In this document: in pieces, positions 1 to 8,458 of the stretch
Layout: each line of letters begins with the position of its first letter
Numbering within the stretch: position 1 is the stretch's first letter
Assembly (NCBI RefSeq): GCF_009469605.1
Contig: NZ_SSXU01000008.1
Location: forward strand, 122,233-186,232
Reading direction: 5' to 3'
DNA length: 64,000 nucleotides
Source: Zoogloea sp. 1C4
Lineage (GTDB): Bacteria > Pseudomonadota > Gammaproteobacteria > Burkholderiales > Rhodocyclaceae
The notes under the pieces: model-generated
Databases searched by the model: none
What the model saw: the letters and a program-made list of their open reading frames with translations, nothing else
Told to the model about the DNA's origin: nothing
Position numbers and translations under genes: made by a program

Positions 1-794
1 GGCTGGCCAGGTTTGATGCGGGCGATGTTGGATTCCGACACGTCGGCCTCGACCTCCAGCGTGCTCATGTCGGCCATGCTCACCACCGCGCCCTTACTGT
101 CGGCGGCGGCCGAGAGATTGGTGATCAGATCGCCCACGTTGGCGTTCTTGACCAGCACCACCCCATCGAAAGGCGCACGGATCTCGGTCTGCCCCACCGC
201 CACGCTGGCCGCCAGCCGGCCGGCTTCGGCCGCCCGCTCGGCCGCCTGGGCCGAACCCAGCGCCGCCCGGGCCTTGAGCGCCCGCGCCTCGGCCTGATCC
301 ACCTGGGCCTGGGCAATGAAGTTGCGCGCCTTGAGATCCCGCGCCCGCCCCAGGGCCAGCTCGGCATCGCCGAGTTCCGCCCGCGCCTGCCCGATGTTGG
401 CCCGGGCCACCCCCACATTGGCGTCGGCCTGCTGCAGCTGGGCGGTCACGTCGCGCTGTTCAAGCCGGGCGATGAGTTCGCCGGCCTTCACCACCGAGCC
501 TTCCCGCACCCCCAACCATTCGAGCCGACCGGTAGCCTTGGAACCCACCGCCGCCTTGCGCTGGGCCACCACGTAGCCGGTGGCGTTGAGCAGCGTCACG
601 CCCTGGTAGGGCCAGGCTTCACCCACAGTCACGGTCTCGACGGCAACCGGCGCGTTCATCCGCCCGAACACCGCCAGCCCACCCGCCAGCACGATGGCGA
701 GCCCGCCCAGCAGCCAGCGCTTGCTGAGGCGCCGCCGGGGCGGTCGAGAGGCCTGACGGTCGATGCGCAGACGGGAGAGATCGGTTTCGCTCAT
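1..794 (-). CDS. RND efflux periplasmic adaptor (HlyD/AcrA family), 3' end outside window
   Basis: Membrane-fusion subunit of a tripartite efflux or export pump, linking an inner-membrane transporter to an outer-membrane channel. The start ATG is at 794-792; the frame stays open to base 1, so about 264 residues are visible and the C-terminus is missing. Order seen: short basic N-tail, one membrane anchor (about residues 26-45), a lipoyl-like half motif, an Ala/Gln/Arg-rich coiled-coil hairpin (about 105-200), then the second lipoyl half (EIRAPFDGVV). It lies 36 bp downstream of the histidine kinase on the same strand, so the two-component pair may control it. The transporter gene would lie left of the window. 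Confidence 0.85.
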   Translation of the reverse strand, partial: MSETDLSRLRIDRQASRPPRRRLSKRWLLGGLAIVLAGGLAVFGRMNAPVAVETVTVGEAWPYQGVTLLNATGYVVAQRKAAVGSKATGRLEWLGVREGSVVKAGELIARLEQRDVTAQLQQADANVGVARANIGQARAELGDAELALGRARDLKARNFIAQAQVDQAEARALKARAALGSAQAAERAAEAGRLAASVAVGQTEIRAPFDGVVLVKNANVGDLITNLSAAADSKGAVVSMADMSTLEVEADVSESNIARIKPGQ

Positions 795-830
795 GGCGAG
801 GCAGTCGGCAGAAAGGATGACCCGCGCATT

Positions 831-2204
831 CTAACCCGTGGTCTCGGGCGCAAAGCGCACCACGACCGCGAGCCCCGCCCCGCCGTCGGCCCGGCTCAGA
901 CCATCTTCGAAGGCCAGCGTGGCGCCGGTGATCTCCGCAATCCGGCCGACGATGGACAGGCCCAGCCCGCAGCCTTCAGCCTCGACCGCCGGACCCCTGG
1001 CGAAACGGGTGAGCATCTGCGCCCGCTCGGCCGGCGGAATGCCCGGTCCGTCGTCGGCCACCTGCAGGCTGCGCGCGGTCGCGTCCAGCAACACCACCAC
1101 CCTGCCACCTTCGGGCGAGTAACGCAGGGCGTTATCCACCAGATTGCGCAGCAGCACCTCCAGCCACCAGCGATTGCCACTGAGCGCGAAGGATGCCGGC
1201 GCCTCCAGCGCCAGGGTCTGGCCACGACGCAGGGCCTGGGGCGTGAGCACCGAGCACACGCCTTCGGCGAGTTCAGCCAGATCGAAGCGATCCATCGCCC
1301 CCCGCCCCGCGTCCGGATCGAGCCGGGCCAGCGTGAGCAGCTGCTCGACCAGATGGCTCATCCGGTCCACGCCCGTGGCCACCTGTTCCAGCGCGTGCTT
1401 GCGGGTCGCCTCATCACCGGCCCGGGCGGCCACCTGGGCCTGGATCTTCAGCGCGGCCAGCGGCGTGCGCAGCTCGTGGGCGGCATCGGCGGTAAAGCGC
1501 CGCTCGTTGTCGAGCACCTCGCTGACCCGCCCCACCAGGGCGTCGATGGACGTGACCAGTGGCGCAATCTCCGCCGGCAGCGGGCCCGGCACCTGCACCG
1601 GCGCCAGCCGCCGCGGGTCCAGCCCGCCCACGGCTTTGGCGGTGGCGCTCACCGGCCGCAGCGCCCGCCCGACCACCGCCCACATACCCAGCGCCATCAG
1701 CGGCAGGCCGATGCAGATCGACAGCAGCAGATGCAGCGCGAAGGTGCCCGCCAGCCGGTAACGGGCGCCGTGGTTCTGGCCGACGATCACCCGGTAACCG
1801 CTGTGGTCGTGATCGATGGTGAAGAAGCGCCACAGTTCGCCTTCCAGATCGTGCTCGTCGAAACCCGGCGCGGAGGCCACCGGCTCGAACGGCATCTCCG
1901 ACGAGCGCACCAGCAGCTGCCAGGCGCCGCCGTCGTCCCGCTTCCAGGCCTGGAAAGCCACCGGCAGCTGGTAGGCGTGCTGGTGCTCGGCCATCTCGCC
2001 GGCCACCAGCGGGTTGCCTGTGGCGACGATGGCAAGCAGGGTTTCGGCCACCTGCACCATCTGGGCGTCGAACAACGAATCGGCCTCGGCATGGGCGGTG
2101 CGAAAGGCCAGCATCGCCGTCAGCCCCCAGAACAGCGCCAGCACGCCGATCAGCAGCGCCACCAGGCGCCGGCGCAGGGAATACACCGCCCGGGGCGCGC
2201 TCAC
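831..2204 (-). CDS. Sensor histidine kinase, QseC/PmrB-like
   Basis: Inner-membrane kinase of an OmpR-type two-component system. Two membrane segments (about residues 12-34 and 152-178) flank a periplasmic sensor of about 115 residues. A HAMP-like linker is followed by the H-box AAHELRTPLAALK with the phospho-accepting His at residue 243. The N-box (NLVDNALRYSP) and G-boxes (DDGPGIPP, GCGLGLSIV) of the ATPase domain are intact. At 457 aa it has normal length for the QseC group. Its ATG overlaps the stop of the regulator gene by 4 bp, so the pair is translationally coupled. The signal is not predictable from sequence. Confidence 0.93.
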   Translation of the reverse strand: MSAPRAVYSLRRRLVALLIGVLALFWGLTAMLAFRTAHAEADSLFDAQMVQVAETLLAIVATGNPLVAGEMAEHQHAYQLPVAFQAWKRDDGGAWQLLVRSSEMPFEPVASAPGFDEHDLEGELWRFFTIDHDHSGYRVIVGQNHGARYRLAGTFALHLLLSICIGLPLMALGMWAVVGRALRPVSATAKAVGGLDPRRLAPVQVPGPLPAEIAPLVTSIDALVGRVSEVLDNERRFTADAAHELRTPLAALKIQAQVAARAGDEATRKHALEQVATGVDRMSHLVEQLLTLARLDPDAGRGAMDRFDLAELAEGVCSVLTPQALRRGQTLALEAPASFALSGNRWWLEVLLRNLVDNALRYSPEGGRVVVLLDATARSLQVADDGPGIPPAERAQMLTRFARGPAVEAEGCGLGLSIVGRIAEITGATLAFEDGLSRADGGAGLAVVVRFAPETTG

Positions 2205-2866
2205 CGCGGCGCCTCATCCACCATGTAGCCCACCCCGCGCACGGTGCGGATCAGGTCGGCGCCGAGCTTCTTGCGCAGGTGATGGATGTGCACCTCCAGC
2301 GCGTTGCTGCCCACCGCCTCGCCCCAGGCGTAAAGCTGCTCGTCGAGCCCCCGGCGGGTGAGCACCCGGCCGGCGGCCTCGAGGAGCATCTGGAGGAGAT
2401 CGAACTCCCGGCCGGTAAGCACCACCGGCTCGCCCCTCAGCGTGACGCTGCGCGCCGCCGGATCGAGCACCACCTCGCCGTGGCGCAGGCTGGCCTCGGC
2501 CCGGCCCCGGGCGCGACGCGCCAGCGCCCGCAGGCGGGCGGCCAGCTCGTCCAGATCGAAGGGTTTGACGACGTAATCATCGGCACCCAGATCGAGGCAA
2601 CGCACCTTGTCGGCCACCTGATCCCGGGCGGTGAGCACCAGCACCGGCACCGCATTGCCCGCGCCACGCAGGGCCGACAGCACCGACAGGCCATCGCGCC
2701 GCGGCAGGCCCAGATCGAGCACGATGGCGGCGAAGCTCTCCGCGGCCACGGCTGCCAGCGCCGCCTCGCCGTCCCGCACCCAGTCGACGGCGAAGCCGGC
2801 CCCGCACAGGCCGGCCTTCACGCCGTCGCCCAGCAGACGGTCGTCCTCAACCAGCAGGATGCGCAT
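2201..2866 (-). CDS. OmpR/PhoB-family response regulator, QseB/TctD-like
   Basis: DNA-binding partner of the adjacent kinase. The receiver domain (about 1-115) carries the acidic pocket (EDD at 7-9), phospho-acceptor D51, the conserved T in VLTA and K101. The C-terminal winged helix (about 125-218) ends in the typical HHLRKKLGADLIRTVRGVGY recognition region. At 221 aa it has family-standard length. It is probably the first gene of a regulator-kinase(-efflux adaptor) unit; the YfiM-like gene ends 4 bp upstream on the same strand and could be co-transcribed. Target genes are not visible, but the efflux adaptor downstream is the natural candidate. Confidence 0.93.
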   Translation of the reverse strand: MRILLVEDDRLLGDGVKAGLCGAGFAVDWVRDGEAALAAVAAESFAAIVLDLGLPRRDGLSVLSALRGAGNAVPVLVLTARDQVADKVRCLDLGADDYVVKPFDLDELAARLRALARRARGRAEASLRHGEVVLDPAARSVTLRGEPVVLTGREFDLLQMLLEAAGRVLTRRGLDEQLYAWGEAVGSNALEVHIHHLRKKLGADLIRTVRGVGYMVDEAPR

Positions 2867-2870
2867 CGGT

Positions 2871-3236
2871 TCAGAAGGCCTTGATGTAGCTCACACCGGT
2901 GGGCCCGAGCAGCCAGTTGCCGGTGCGCACGCCCACGTAGGCGCCCACGGCGTTCCAGCCCATGTCCTTCCACGAGAAGCGGTTGCAGTCCTGTCCGGCG
3001 TCGTAGAGCTCCTTGGCAAGGCCGGGGATCAAGGCGAGGCCGACGGCCGTCGCGGTGTCGTCGGTGAGCCGCGAGGCGCCCACGCCGAGGGCGGCCGACA
3101 CGCCGAAATGGGCGGCCTTGTCGCTGCCGCTCCAGCTGTCGTGATAGGGGCCGCAGGCATGGGCCGGCGCGGCAAGGCTGGCAAGCAGGGCAAGGCAGGA
3201 CAGGTTCTTCAAGGAGGTGCTCCGAAAGTTATGCAT
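2871..3236 (-). CDS. YfiM-like exported protein
   Basis: Small secreted or membrane-associated protein (121 aa) with an N-terminal signal sequence ending near AHA (about residue 27). The mature part begins with Cys (ACGPYHDSW), but the preceding residues do not form a clear lipobox. The conserved pattern of the YfiM group is visible: DKAAHFGVSAALG, then KELYD and FSWKDMGWNAVGAYVG, with hydrophobic stretches between them. YfiM proteins are annotated as putative lipoproteins of unknown function. It sits 4 bp upstream of the response-regulator gene. Family assignment rests on these motifs only. Confidence 0.7.
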   Translation of the reverse strand: MHNFRSTSLKNLSCLALLASLAAPAHACGPYHDSWSGSDKAAHFGVSAALGVGASRLTDDTATAVGLALIPGLAKELYDAGQDCNRFSWKDMGWNAVGAYVGVRTGNWLLGPTGVSYIKAF

Positions 3237-3328
3237 CGCGCGAATGATACGTAAGCCGGCGCCGCCGTGGTCGCGCTTCGGGCGGCTCGTGTCAGAATTC
3301 GGAAAATTGATGGCTTGGAGAACACCTC

Positions 3329-4027
3329 ATGAAAAGCGTTCGCGTCTGGGATCTGCCGCTGCGGATCTTCCACTGGCTGCTGGCCGCGGCCGTTGCCGCC
3401 GCGGTGGTCAGCGGCCAGATCGGCGGCAACCTGATGACCTGGCACGGGCGGCTCGGCATCCTGATCGCCGGCCTCATCGGCTTTCGCCTCGCCTGGGGCC
3501 TGGTGGGCTCGACCCATTCGCGCTTCGCCAGCTTCGTGCGTGGCCCCGGCGCGATCCTCGCCTACCTGCGCGGCGACTGGCGCGGGCTGGGCCACAATCC
3601 CCTCGGCGCCCTGTCGGTGCTGGGGCTGATCGGCGCGGTCGGGCTGCAGACCGCCGGCGGCTTGTTCGGCAACGACGACATCGCCTTCCAGGGGCCGCTC
3701 TACAACCTCGTTTCCAAGGAAATCAGCGACTGGATCACCGGACTGCACCGCAAGGGCTTCTGGCTCGTCGGCCTGCTGGTGGCCCTGCATCTGGCGGCGA
3801 TAGCGTTCTACACGCGGGTGAAGAAGGAATCGCTCGTGGCGCCGATGCTCACCGGCCGCAAGGAAGTCGGCCCCCACGAACGTGATACCGAGCCAACCGG
3901 TGGCGGCCCCGTCGCGCTGATCTTCGCGCTGGCCGTGGGATGCGCCGCGGCGTGGCTCGCCAGTGGCGTCTGGCAGCCACCTCCGCCACCTCCGCCGCCT
4001 GCGCCGGCGGCCGCGCCAGCCTGGTGA
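3329..4027 (+). CDS. Cytochrome b561-type membrane cytochrome
   Basis: Integral membrane di-haem b cytochrome, probably passing electrons between quinols and periplasmic c-type cytochromes. Four hydrophobic helices are visible, with candidate haem-ligand histidines in FHWLL (H14-region), WHGRLG, LHRKG and ALHLAA, which is the usual cytochrome b/NiFe-hydrogenase-b pattern. After the fourth helix there is a cytoplasmic or periplasmic linker, a further hydrophobic segment and an unusual proline/alanine tail (eight consecutive prolines). It converges on a cytochrome c' gene and a DUF3365 haem protein, which are plausible soluble partners. Confidence 0.88.
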   Translation: MKSVRVWDLPLRIFHWLLAAAVAAAVVSGQIGGNLMTWHGRLGILIAGLIGFRLAWGLVGSTHSRFASFVRGPGAILAYLRGDWRGLGHNPLGALSVLGLIGAVGLQTAGGLFGNDDIAFQGPLYNLVSKEISDWITGLHRKGFWLVGLLVALHLAAIAFYTRVKKESLVAPMLTGRKEVGPHERDTEPTGGGPVALIFALAVGCAAAWLASGVWQPPPPPPPPAPAAAPAW

Positions 4028-4037
4028 CGGATGTAAA

Positions 4038-4063
4038 AAGGGGCAGCCCGCAAGCTGCCCCTT
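4038..4063. terminator. Bidirectional rho-independent terminator
   Basis: A perfect 10-bp stem AAGGGGCAGC / GCTGCCCCTT with a 6-nt loop (CCGCAA) lies between the convergent cytochrome b561 and cytochrome c' genes. Five A residues precede it and a T-rich stretch follows, so it can serve both strands. Confidence 0.85.
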
Positions 4064-4088
4064 CTGCTTTCCGGCTAGCGGAAAACGC

Positions 4089-4556
4089 TCATTCGTCCTT
4101 GCGGAACTTGTCGTGACAGGCCTTGCAGGATTCGCCGGTCTTGCCGAACTGGGCCTTGATCGCGGCGGCGTCGCCGGTGGCGGCAACCTTCTGCAGCTCG
4201 TTGGCTTCCTTGACGAAGGCCACGGCGAGCTTGCGCACTTCGTCCTGCTGCTGGAAGAACTCCGGCTTCACGCGGGTCTTCTGGCTGCCCACGTCCTTGT
4301 CGGTGCCCGGGCCATACAGCGCGCCCATGCCGGAGTTGGCGATCGCGGCGATGGCGTTGGCGGCGCCGGCCACCTGATCCTTGTTGAAGCTGCCCGGGTT
4401 GTCGATGGTCTGGGCCTTGATCTTGCCCATGTTCCAGGACATGAAGCTGTAGCCGGCCTTGCGGTACTTGATCTGGTCTTCCGGCTTCATCTGGGCGCTG
4501 GCACCCGCGGCAAGGCCCATGGCGACAACGGCAAACACCAGTTTGTTGATCTTCAT
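4089..4556 (-). CDS. Cytochrome c' (class II c-type cytochrome)
   Basis: Periplasmic four-helix haem protein. In denitrifiers, cytochromes c' bind NO and are linked to nitrosative stress. The open frame extends to 4631, but the start is placed at 4556 because a signal peptide (KINKLVFAVVAMGLAAGASA) begins there and AAAGGGAGT lies just upstream as ribosome-binding site. The mature protein is about 135 residues. The single haem motif CKACH sits near the C-terminus, as in all class II cytochromes c, and is followed by KFRKDE. Methionine and aromatic residues fit a helical bundle. Confidence 0.93.
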   Translation of the reverse strand: MKINKLVFAVVAMGLAAGASAQMKPEDQIKYRKAGYSFMSWNMGKIKAQTIDNPGSFNKDQVAGAANAIAAIANSGMGALYGPGTDKDVGSQKTRVKPEFFQQQDEVRKLAVAFVKEANELQKVAATGDAAAIKAQFGKTGESCKACHDKFRKDE

Positions 4557-4641
4557 CTGGCTACTCCCTTTGTAAGTTGAGGTGAACGGGGTGGGCGGAT
4601 TATTCCACAAGAAAGCCGTGGTCATAGCCACCGGCGGCAGC

Positions 4642-5217
4642 TCACAGCGGACGCTTGACCGTCAGCCCGCCGCGGATCTGGCCCTTCTCGTAGCCGAAGG
4701 CCGTATCGTGGGGGTAGCTCTTCGCGAGCTGGCTCTTCAGGCTGGCCTCGATCTTGTCGGGCGCGCCGTGGCACTTCAGGCACACATCGCCCACGGGCAC
4801 CGCGCGAATGTAGCGGTAGACCTGCTTGCCGTTCTCGGTGACGATCTCGCCGGCTTCAAGGGTTTCGATCTTTTCGCCATTGGCCGCGCGGATGTTGAAA
4901 TCGGCCAGCTGGCGGGCTTCCCACACGTCCGGCGTGCCACGCTCGGGGTTGCGGGTGCGCAGGCTCACGCGGCGCATGTCCCAGCCGGTCTTGGCGGATT
5001 GCTCCTTCAGGAGCAGCGGGGCCTTTTCCTTGCAGACCGGGATGGCCTCGATGGCGCCTTTCTCGGCCACGGTTTCCTGCATCATCGCCACCACCTTGGG
5101 CAGCACGGGCAAGGCGTTCTTGCGGGTATCGGCCTTCAGGACGTCCAGATCCTGGGCGTGGACGGCGCCAGCAAGGACAGCGAGGGTCGAGGCAACGACG
5201 AACGAGCGACGGAACAT
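4642..5217 (-). CDS. DUF3365 (Tll0287-like) periplasmic c-haem protein
   Basis: Exported protein (191 aa) with a cleavable signal (AGAVHA, about residue 21) and one c-type haem motif, CLKCH, near residue 152, followed by GAPDKI as in DUF3365 proteins. Earlier conserved elements include an IPVCKEKAP segment and RTRNPERGTPDVWEA. DUF3365 domains have a PAS-like fold and occur alone or as haem sensors of signalling proteins; here the domain is free-standing. It lies 85 bp upstream of cytochrome c' on the same strand. The spare Cys in IPVCKE could matter for redox sensing (inference). Confidence 0.85.
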   Translation of the reverse strand: MFRRSFVVASTLAVLAGAVHAQDLDVLKADTRKNALPVLPKVVAMMQETVAEKGAIEAIPVCKEKAPLLLKEQSAKTGWDMRRVSLRTRNPERGTPDVWEARQLADFNIRAANGEKIETLEAGEIVTENGKQVYRYIRAVPVGDVCLKCHGAPDKIEASLKSQLAKSYPHDTAFGYEKGQIRGGLTVKRPL

Positions 5218-5267
5218 GGGCGACTCCTTAAATCAGAATTCTCTAATATACAGGATATGTGCGCGTT

Positions 5268-5825
5268 TCAGCCACGATGATTTCGCCACATCCGCAGCGC
5301 GTGGACAACCAGGCCACCCGCCACCAGCACAACGAGCACCCCCTCCTCCACCTCCTTGAACGCCGGCAGCATCCGCTCGAGCACCTCACCAAAGGCATAG
5401 CCCGCTCCGCCGACTGCACCGGCCCAGATGCCGGCGCCCAGGAAATTGAGCGCAAGGAAACGGTACGTCGGCACGCCGCTCCAGCCCATCAGCACCGGGC
5501 CGGCAACCCGCACGCCGACCATGAAGCGCACGCCCAGCACGAGCGCGTCCTGATGGGCCCGGATCATCGTCTGGACGCGCGGCACAAGCCGGCGGATCGA
5601 CGCAAACCGATCGATCAGCGTCGCCCCATGCCGCCGCCCCAGCCAGAACCAGAACTGATCGCCCGCAAAGCTCGACGCCAGCGCGACCGCCATCACCCAC
5701 GGCAGGTCGAGCATCCCGCGATGGGCGGCATAGCCCGCCATCAGCAGCACGGTTTCACCTTCGAGCACACACCCGACCGCCACCGCCAGATAGCCGTAGT
5801 GGGCAACAAGATCACTGAGTGTCAT
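5268..5825 (-). CDS. DedA-family membrane protein
   Basis: Integral membrane protein of the DedA/SNARE-associated (VTT) family, recently linked to undecaprenyl-phosphate or phospholipid flipping. Typical signatures: YGYLAVAVGCVLEGETVLLMAGYAAHRG, GDQFWFWLGRRHG and RFMVGVRVAGPVLMGWSGVP, which contain the conserved E, D and R residues of the re-entrant regions. The frame is open to 5885; the start at MTLSDLV (5825) gives 185 aa, usual for DedA. No strong ribosome site decides this. A uppP gene, in the same carrier-lipid pathway, lies 2 kb away but is not linked. Confidence 0.88.
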   Translation of the reverse strand: MTLSDLVAHYGYLAVAVGCVLEGETVLLMAGYAAHRGMLDLPWVMAVALASSFAGDQFWFWLGRRHGATLIDRFASIRRLVPRVQTMIRAHQDALVLGVRFMVGVRVAGPVLMGWSGVPTYRFLALNFLGAGIWAGAVGGAGYAFGEVLERMLPAFKEVEEGVLVVLVAGGLVVHALRMWRNHRG

Positions 5826-6014
5826 GAGATATCGAGAAAGGCACTGGCGCCAAGTGGGCAACGGCCAGATCAGGGTGCCGCGCAAGGAAACTTATCGCGG
5901 CCCCGGGGCCACAAAGAGTTTACCCGGGTTCATAAGGTACACCACGTGGCCCGGGCCGACATTTCCCTGCCGCCTTCGGGCAGATCCAGTGCAACACCAC
6001 CCAGGAGCCCCCAG

Positions 6015-6251
6015 ATGGAATCCCAGACCCACACCATGACCAATCTCTTCGCCCAGCTCGGTCTGCCCGACGACACGGCCTCGATCGACGCGTTCATCAC
6101 GGCCCATGCGCCCCTTCCCCACGACAAGCGTCTGGCCGACGCGGATTTCTGGACGCCCGCCCAAGCCGCCTTCCTGCGGGCCGAGCTGGCCGAAGATGCC
6201 GACTGGAGCGCGGTGGTGGACAGCCTCGACGCCCGCCTGCGCCACGGCTGA
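6015..6251 (+). CDS. DUF2789 family small protein
   Basis: Soluble 78-aa protein. The ATG at 6015 follows a clear AGGAG site, which sets the start well inside a longer open frame. The sequence fits DUF2789: H(T/S)-x-LFAQLGLPDD, FITAHAPL, ADADFWTPAQAAFLRAELAEDADWSAVVDSLDARLR. The family is widespread in Proteobacteria and has no known function. It is single-gene here: an intergenic gap of about 190 bp lies before it, and the convergent HD-GYP gene ends immediately after it (stop codons adjacent). Confidence 0.85.
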   Translation: MESQTHTMTNLFAQLGLPDDTASIDAFITAHAPLPHDKRLADADFWTPAQAAFLRAELAEDADWSAVVDSLDARLRHG

Positions 6252-7475
6252 TCAGGCCACTAGCAGAAAGCGGGCCGGATCGACGCCCCAGCGGTCCGGC
6301 GCCTCGGCCGACACGATGCGGTCACCGCCGCCGCTGCCGAGCCGCCGCGAGAGGTCCACGACCTCAGGTTTGATGTAAGCGTTCGAGCGGGTGCTGAAGA
6401 ACACCCGCAGTCGCGGCGTAAGCAGGTTGGATTCGTTCTGCTCGATCACCACGCCGAGCCGCCCGGATTCCAGCCGCACCAGGCTGCCCACCGGGTAGAT
6501 CCCCACGCAGCGCATGAAGGCCTGCAGCAGCTTCTGGTCGAAGTGCGCGGCGCTCCATTCCCACATCTTGCGCAGGCCCTCGGCGGCCGGCATGCCCTTG
6601 TGATAGCAACGGTCGGCGGTGATGGCGTCGTACACATCCACGATGGCCGCCATCCGCGACATGGACGAGATCGCATCGCCGGCCAGACGATCGGGGTAGC
6701 CGCTGCCATCCAGGCGCTCGTGGTGGTGGCGGGTGATGTCCAGCGGCACCGGGCCGATGCCCGGCGTCTCCAGCAGCGTGGCGTGGCCGTCGCCGGGGTG
6801 GCGCTTGATGAGCTCGAACTCCCCATCGGTCAGCCGGCCCGGCTTGTTGAGCACCTCGTCCGGCACCTTCATCTTGCCGATGTCGTGGAGCAGCCCGCCG
6901 ATCCCGCCCTGACGCAGGTCATCCCCCTCCAGCCCGAGCGACCGCCCGAAGGCGATCATCAGCGTGCACACGCTTACCGAGTGCAGAAAGGTGTAGTCGT
7001 CCTTGTTCTTGATGCCGATGAGCCCCATCAGCGCACCGCCGTTACGCAGCACCGAACCCGTGATCGCCTCGACGACCGGCTCGGCATCCTCCAGCGACAC
7101 CGCCTTGCCCAGCCGCACATCGCTCATCATCGAGCGCACCACCCGATGGGCCTGGTCGTGCACCTTGCGGGCGCGCTGGATTTCCTCGTGGACCGAAACC
7201 CGCATCGGCACATCGACGGGCGTCGCCAGCGCAGCGACGATCTCCTGCTCGACCGCCGCCCGCACTTCGGCGACGGGCACCGCGTCCTGGTCGTCCAGGC
7301 CCCGTTCGGTATCGATATAGACATGCTGGACGCCGGACTCGACGATACGCCGCAAGTCGTCGTCGCCGTCGAGCCTGAAACGTGAGCGCCAGAATGGATG
7401 GGACATCCAGTCGCCGCAGAACTCGTGAATGAACATGCCAGGCCGGAGCCGGGCTACCGCAATTTTTTTCAGCAT
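6252..7475 (-). CDS. HD-GYP c-di-GMP phosphodiesterase with N-terminal DUF3391
   Basis: Cytoplasmic enzyme predicted to hydrolyse c-di-GMP to pGpG/GMP. Start placed at MLKKIAVARLRPGMFIHEFCG because this is the canonical DUF3391 opening; the frame itself runs to 7562. N-terminal DUF3391 (about 1-130), linker, then HD-GYP domain (about 150-330) with HS(V/S) metal ligand, HDIGK, the HHERLDGSGYP loop and DVYDA. HDIGK and HHE keep the metal ligands, so it should be active. It has 407 aa, normal for this architecture. Nearby GGDEF proteins at 16219 and 59441 would supply substrate. Confidence 0.92.
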   Translation of the reverse strand: MLKKIAVARLRPGMFIHEFCGDWMSHPFWRSRFRLDGDDDLRRIVESGVQHVYIDTERGLDDQDAVPVAEVRAAVEQEIVAALATPVDVPMRVSVHEEIQRARKVHDQAHRVVRSMMSDVRLGKAVSLEDAEPVVEAITGSVLRNGGALMGLIGIKNKDDYTFLHSVSVCTLMIAFGRSLGLEGDDLRQGGIGGLLHDIGKMKVPDEVLNKPGRLTDGEFELIKRHPGDGHATLLETPGIGPVPLDITRHHHERLDGSGYPDRLAGDAISSMSRMAAIVDVYDAITADRCYHKGMPAAEGLRKMWEWSAAHFDQKLLQAFMRCVGIYPVGSLVRLESGRLGVVIEQNESNLLTPRLRVFFSTRSNAYIKPEVVDLSRRLGSGGGDRIVSAEAPDRWGVDPARFLLVA

Positions 7476-7592
7476 CAGGGGCGAACATTTGGAATAGCTA
7501 CTCGGGATGTATCGGCACCGGACGCCACGTCTTGAACTGGTGTTCGTGACGGATTCACACACCCCGCTACCGGCGCTTAAATATTCGCCGGC

Positions 7593-7598
7593 TATAAT
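7593..7598 (+). promoter_or_regulatory. Perfect -10 hexamer (TATAAT) upstream of uppP
   Basis: TATAAT lies 35 bp before the uppP ATG in an otherwise GC-rich gap. No convincing -35 is seen at 16-18 bp, so promoter activity is only probable. Confidence 0.4.
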
Positions 7599-7633
7599 GC
7601 CGACTCTTTTAGCATCGAAAACTCTATCGTTCC

Positions 7634-8458
7634 ATGGACATCATCCTGCTCCTCAAGGCGCTGATCCTCGGCGTGGTCGAAGGTCTGACCGAATTCCTGC
7701 CGATCTCCAGCACCGGTCACCTGATCCTCGCCGGCGACCTGCTGAACTTCAACGACGACCGGGGCAAGCTGTTCGAGATCGTCATCCAGTCGGGCGCGAT
7801 CCTTGCGGTGGTGTGGGAATACCGCGCGCGCCTCGCCGCCACCTTCGCCGGCCTTGGCCGCGTGCGTGAGGCCAACCGGCTGGTGCTCAACCTGTTCATC
7901 GCCTTCCTGCCCCTGGCCGTGCTGGGCCTCGCCTTCGGCAAGGCCATCAAGGCCCACCTGTTCGCCCCGATCCCGGTGGCCACCGCCTTCATCGTCGGCG
8001 CCTTCGTCATCCTGTGGGCCGAGCGCAAGAATCACAGCGTGCGGATCGAAACGGTGGACGAAATGCGCCCGATGGACGCCGTGAAGATGGGCATCGCCCA
8101 GGCCTTCGCGCTGATCCCCGGCACCTCCCGCTCGGGCTCGACGATCATCGGCGGCATGCTGTTCGGCCTGTCCCGCAAGGCCGCCACCGAGTTCTCGTTC
8201 TTCCTCGCCATCCCCACCCTGGGCGTCGCCACGGTGTATCAGGTCTACAAGGAGCGCGCCCTTCTCAGCGCCGACGACCTGGGCATGTGGATCGTCGGCT
8301 TCATCTCGGCTTTCGTCTCCGCCTTCCTGTGCGTGCGCTGGCTGCTGCGCTACATCTCCAGCCACGACTTCGTGCCCTTCGCCTGGTATCGCATCGCCTT
8401 CGGCATCGTCGTGCTGACCACCTGGCATTTCGGCCTCGTGGAATGGACGGCCCACTGA
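7634..8458 (+). CDS. uppP: Undecaprenyl-diphosphatase UppP/BacA
   Basis: Integral membrane phosphatase that recycles undecaprenyl pyrophosphate to the monophosphate carrier for peptidoglycan and other envelope polymers; overexpression gives bacitracin resistance. The catalytic signature is complete: [17 protein letters not shown] (E16, E20, S26, H29) and PGTSRSGST with the conserved Arg. About eight hydrophobic segments and 274 aa match the family. The next gene's ATG lies inside its last codons, so the downstream hydrolases may be co-expressed. Confidence 0.97.
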   Translation: MDIILLLKALILGVVEGLTEFLPISSTGHLILAGDLLNFNDDRGKLFEIVIQSGAILAVVWEYRARLAATFAGLGRVREANRLVLNLFIAFLPLAVLGLAFGKAIKAHLFAPIPVATAFIVGAFVILWAERKNHSVRIETVDEMRPMDAVKMGIAQAFALIPGTSRSGSTIIGGMLFGLSRKAATEFSFFLAIPTLGVATVYQVYKERALLSADDLGMWIVGFISAFVSAFLCVRWLLRYISSHDFVPFAWYRIAFGIVVLTTWHFGLVEWTAH

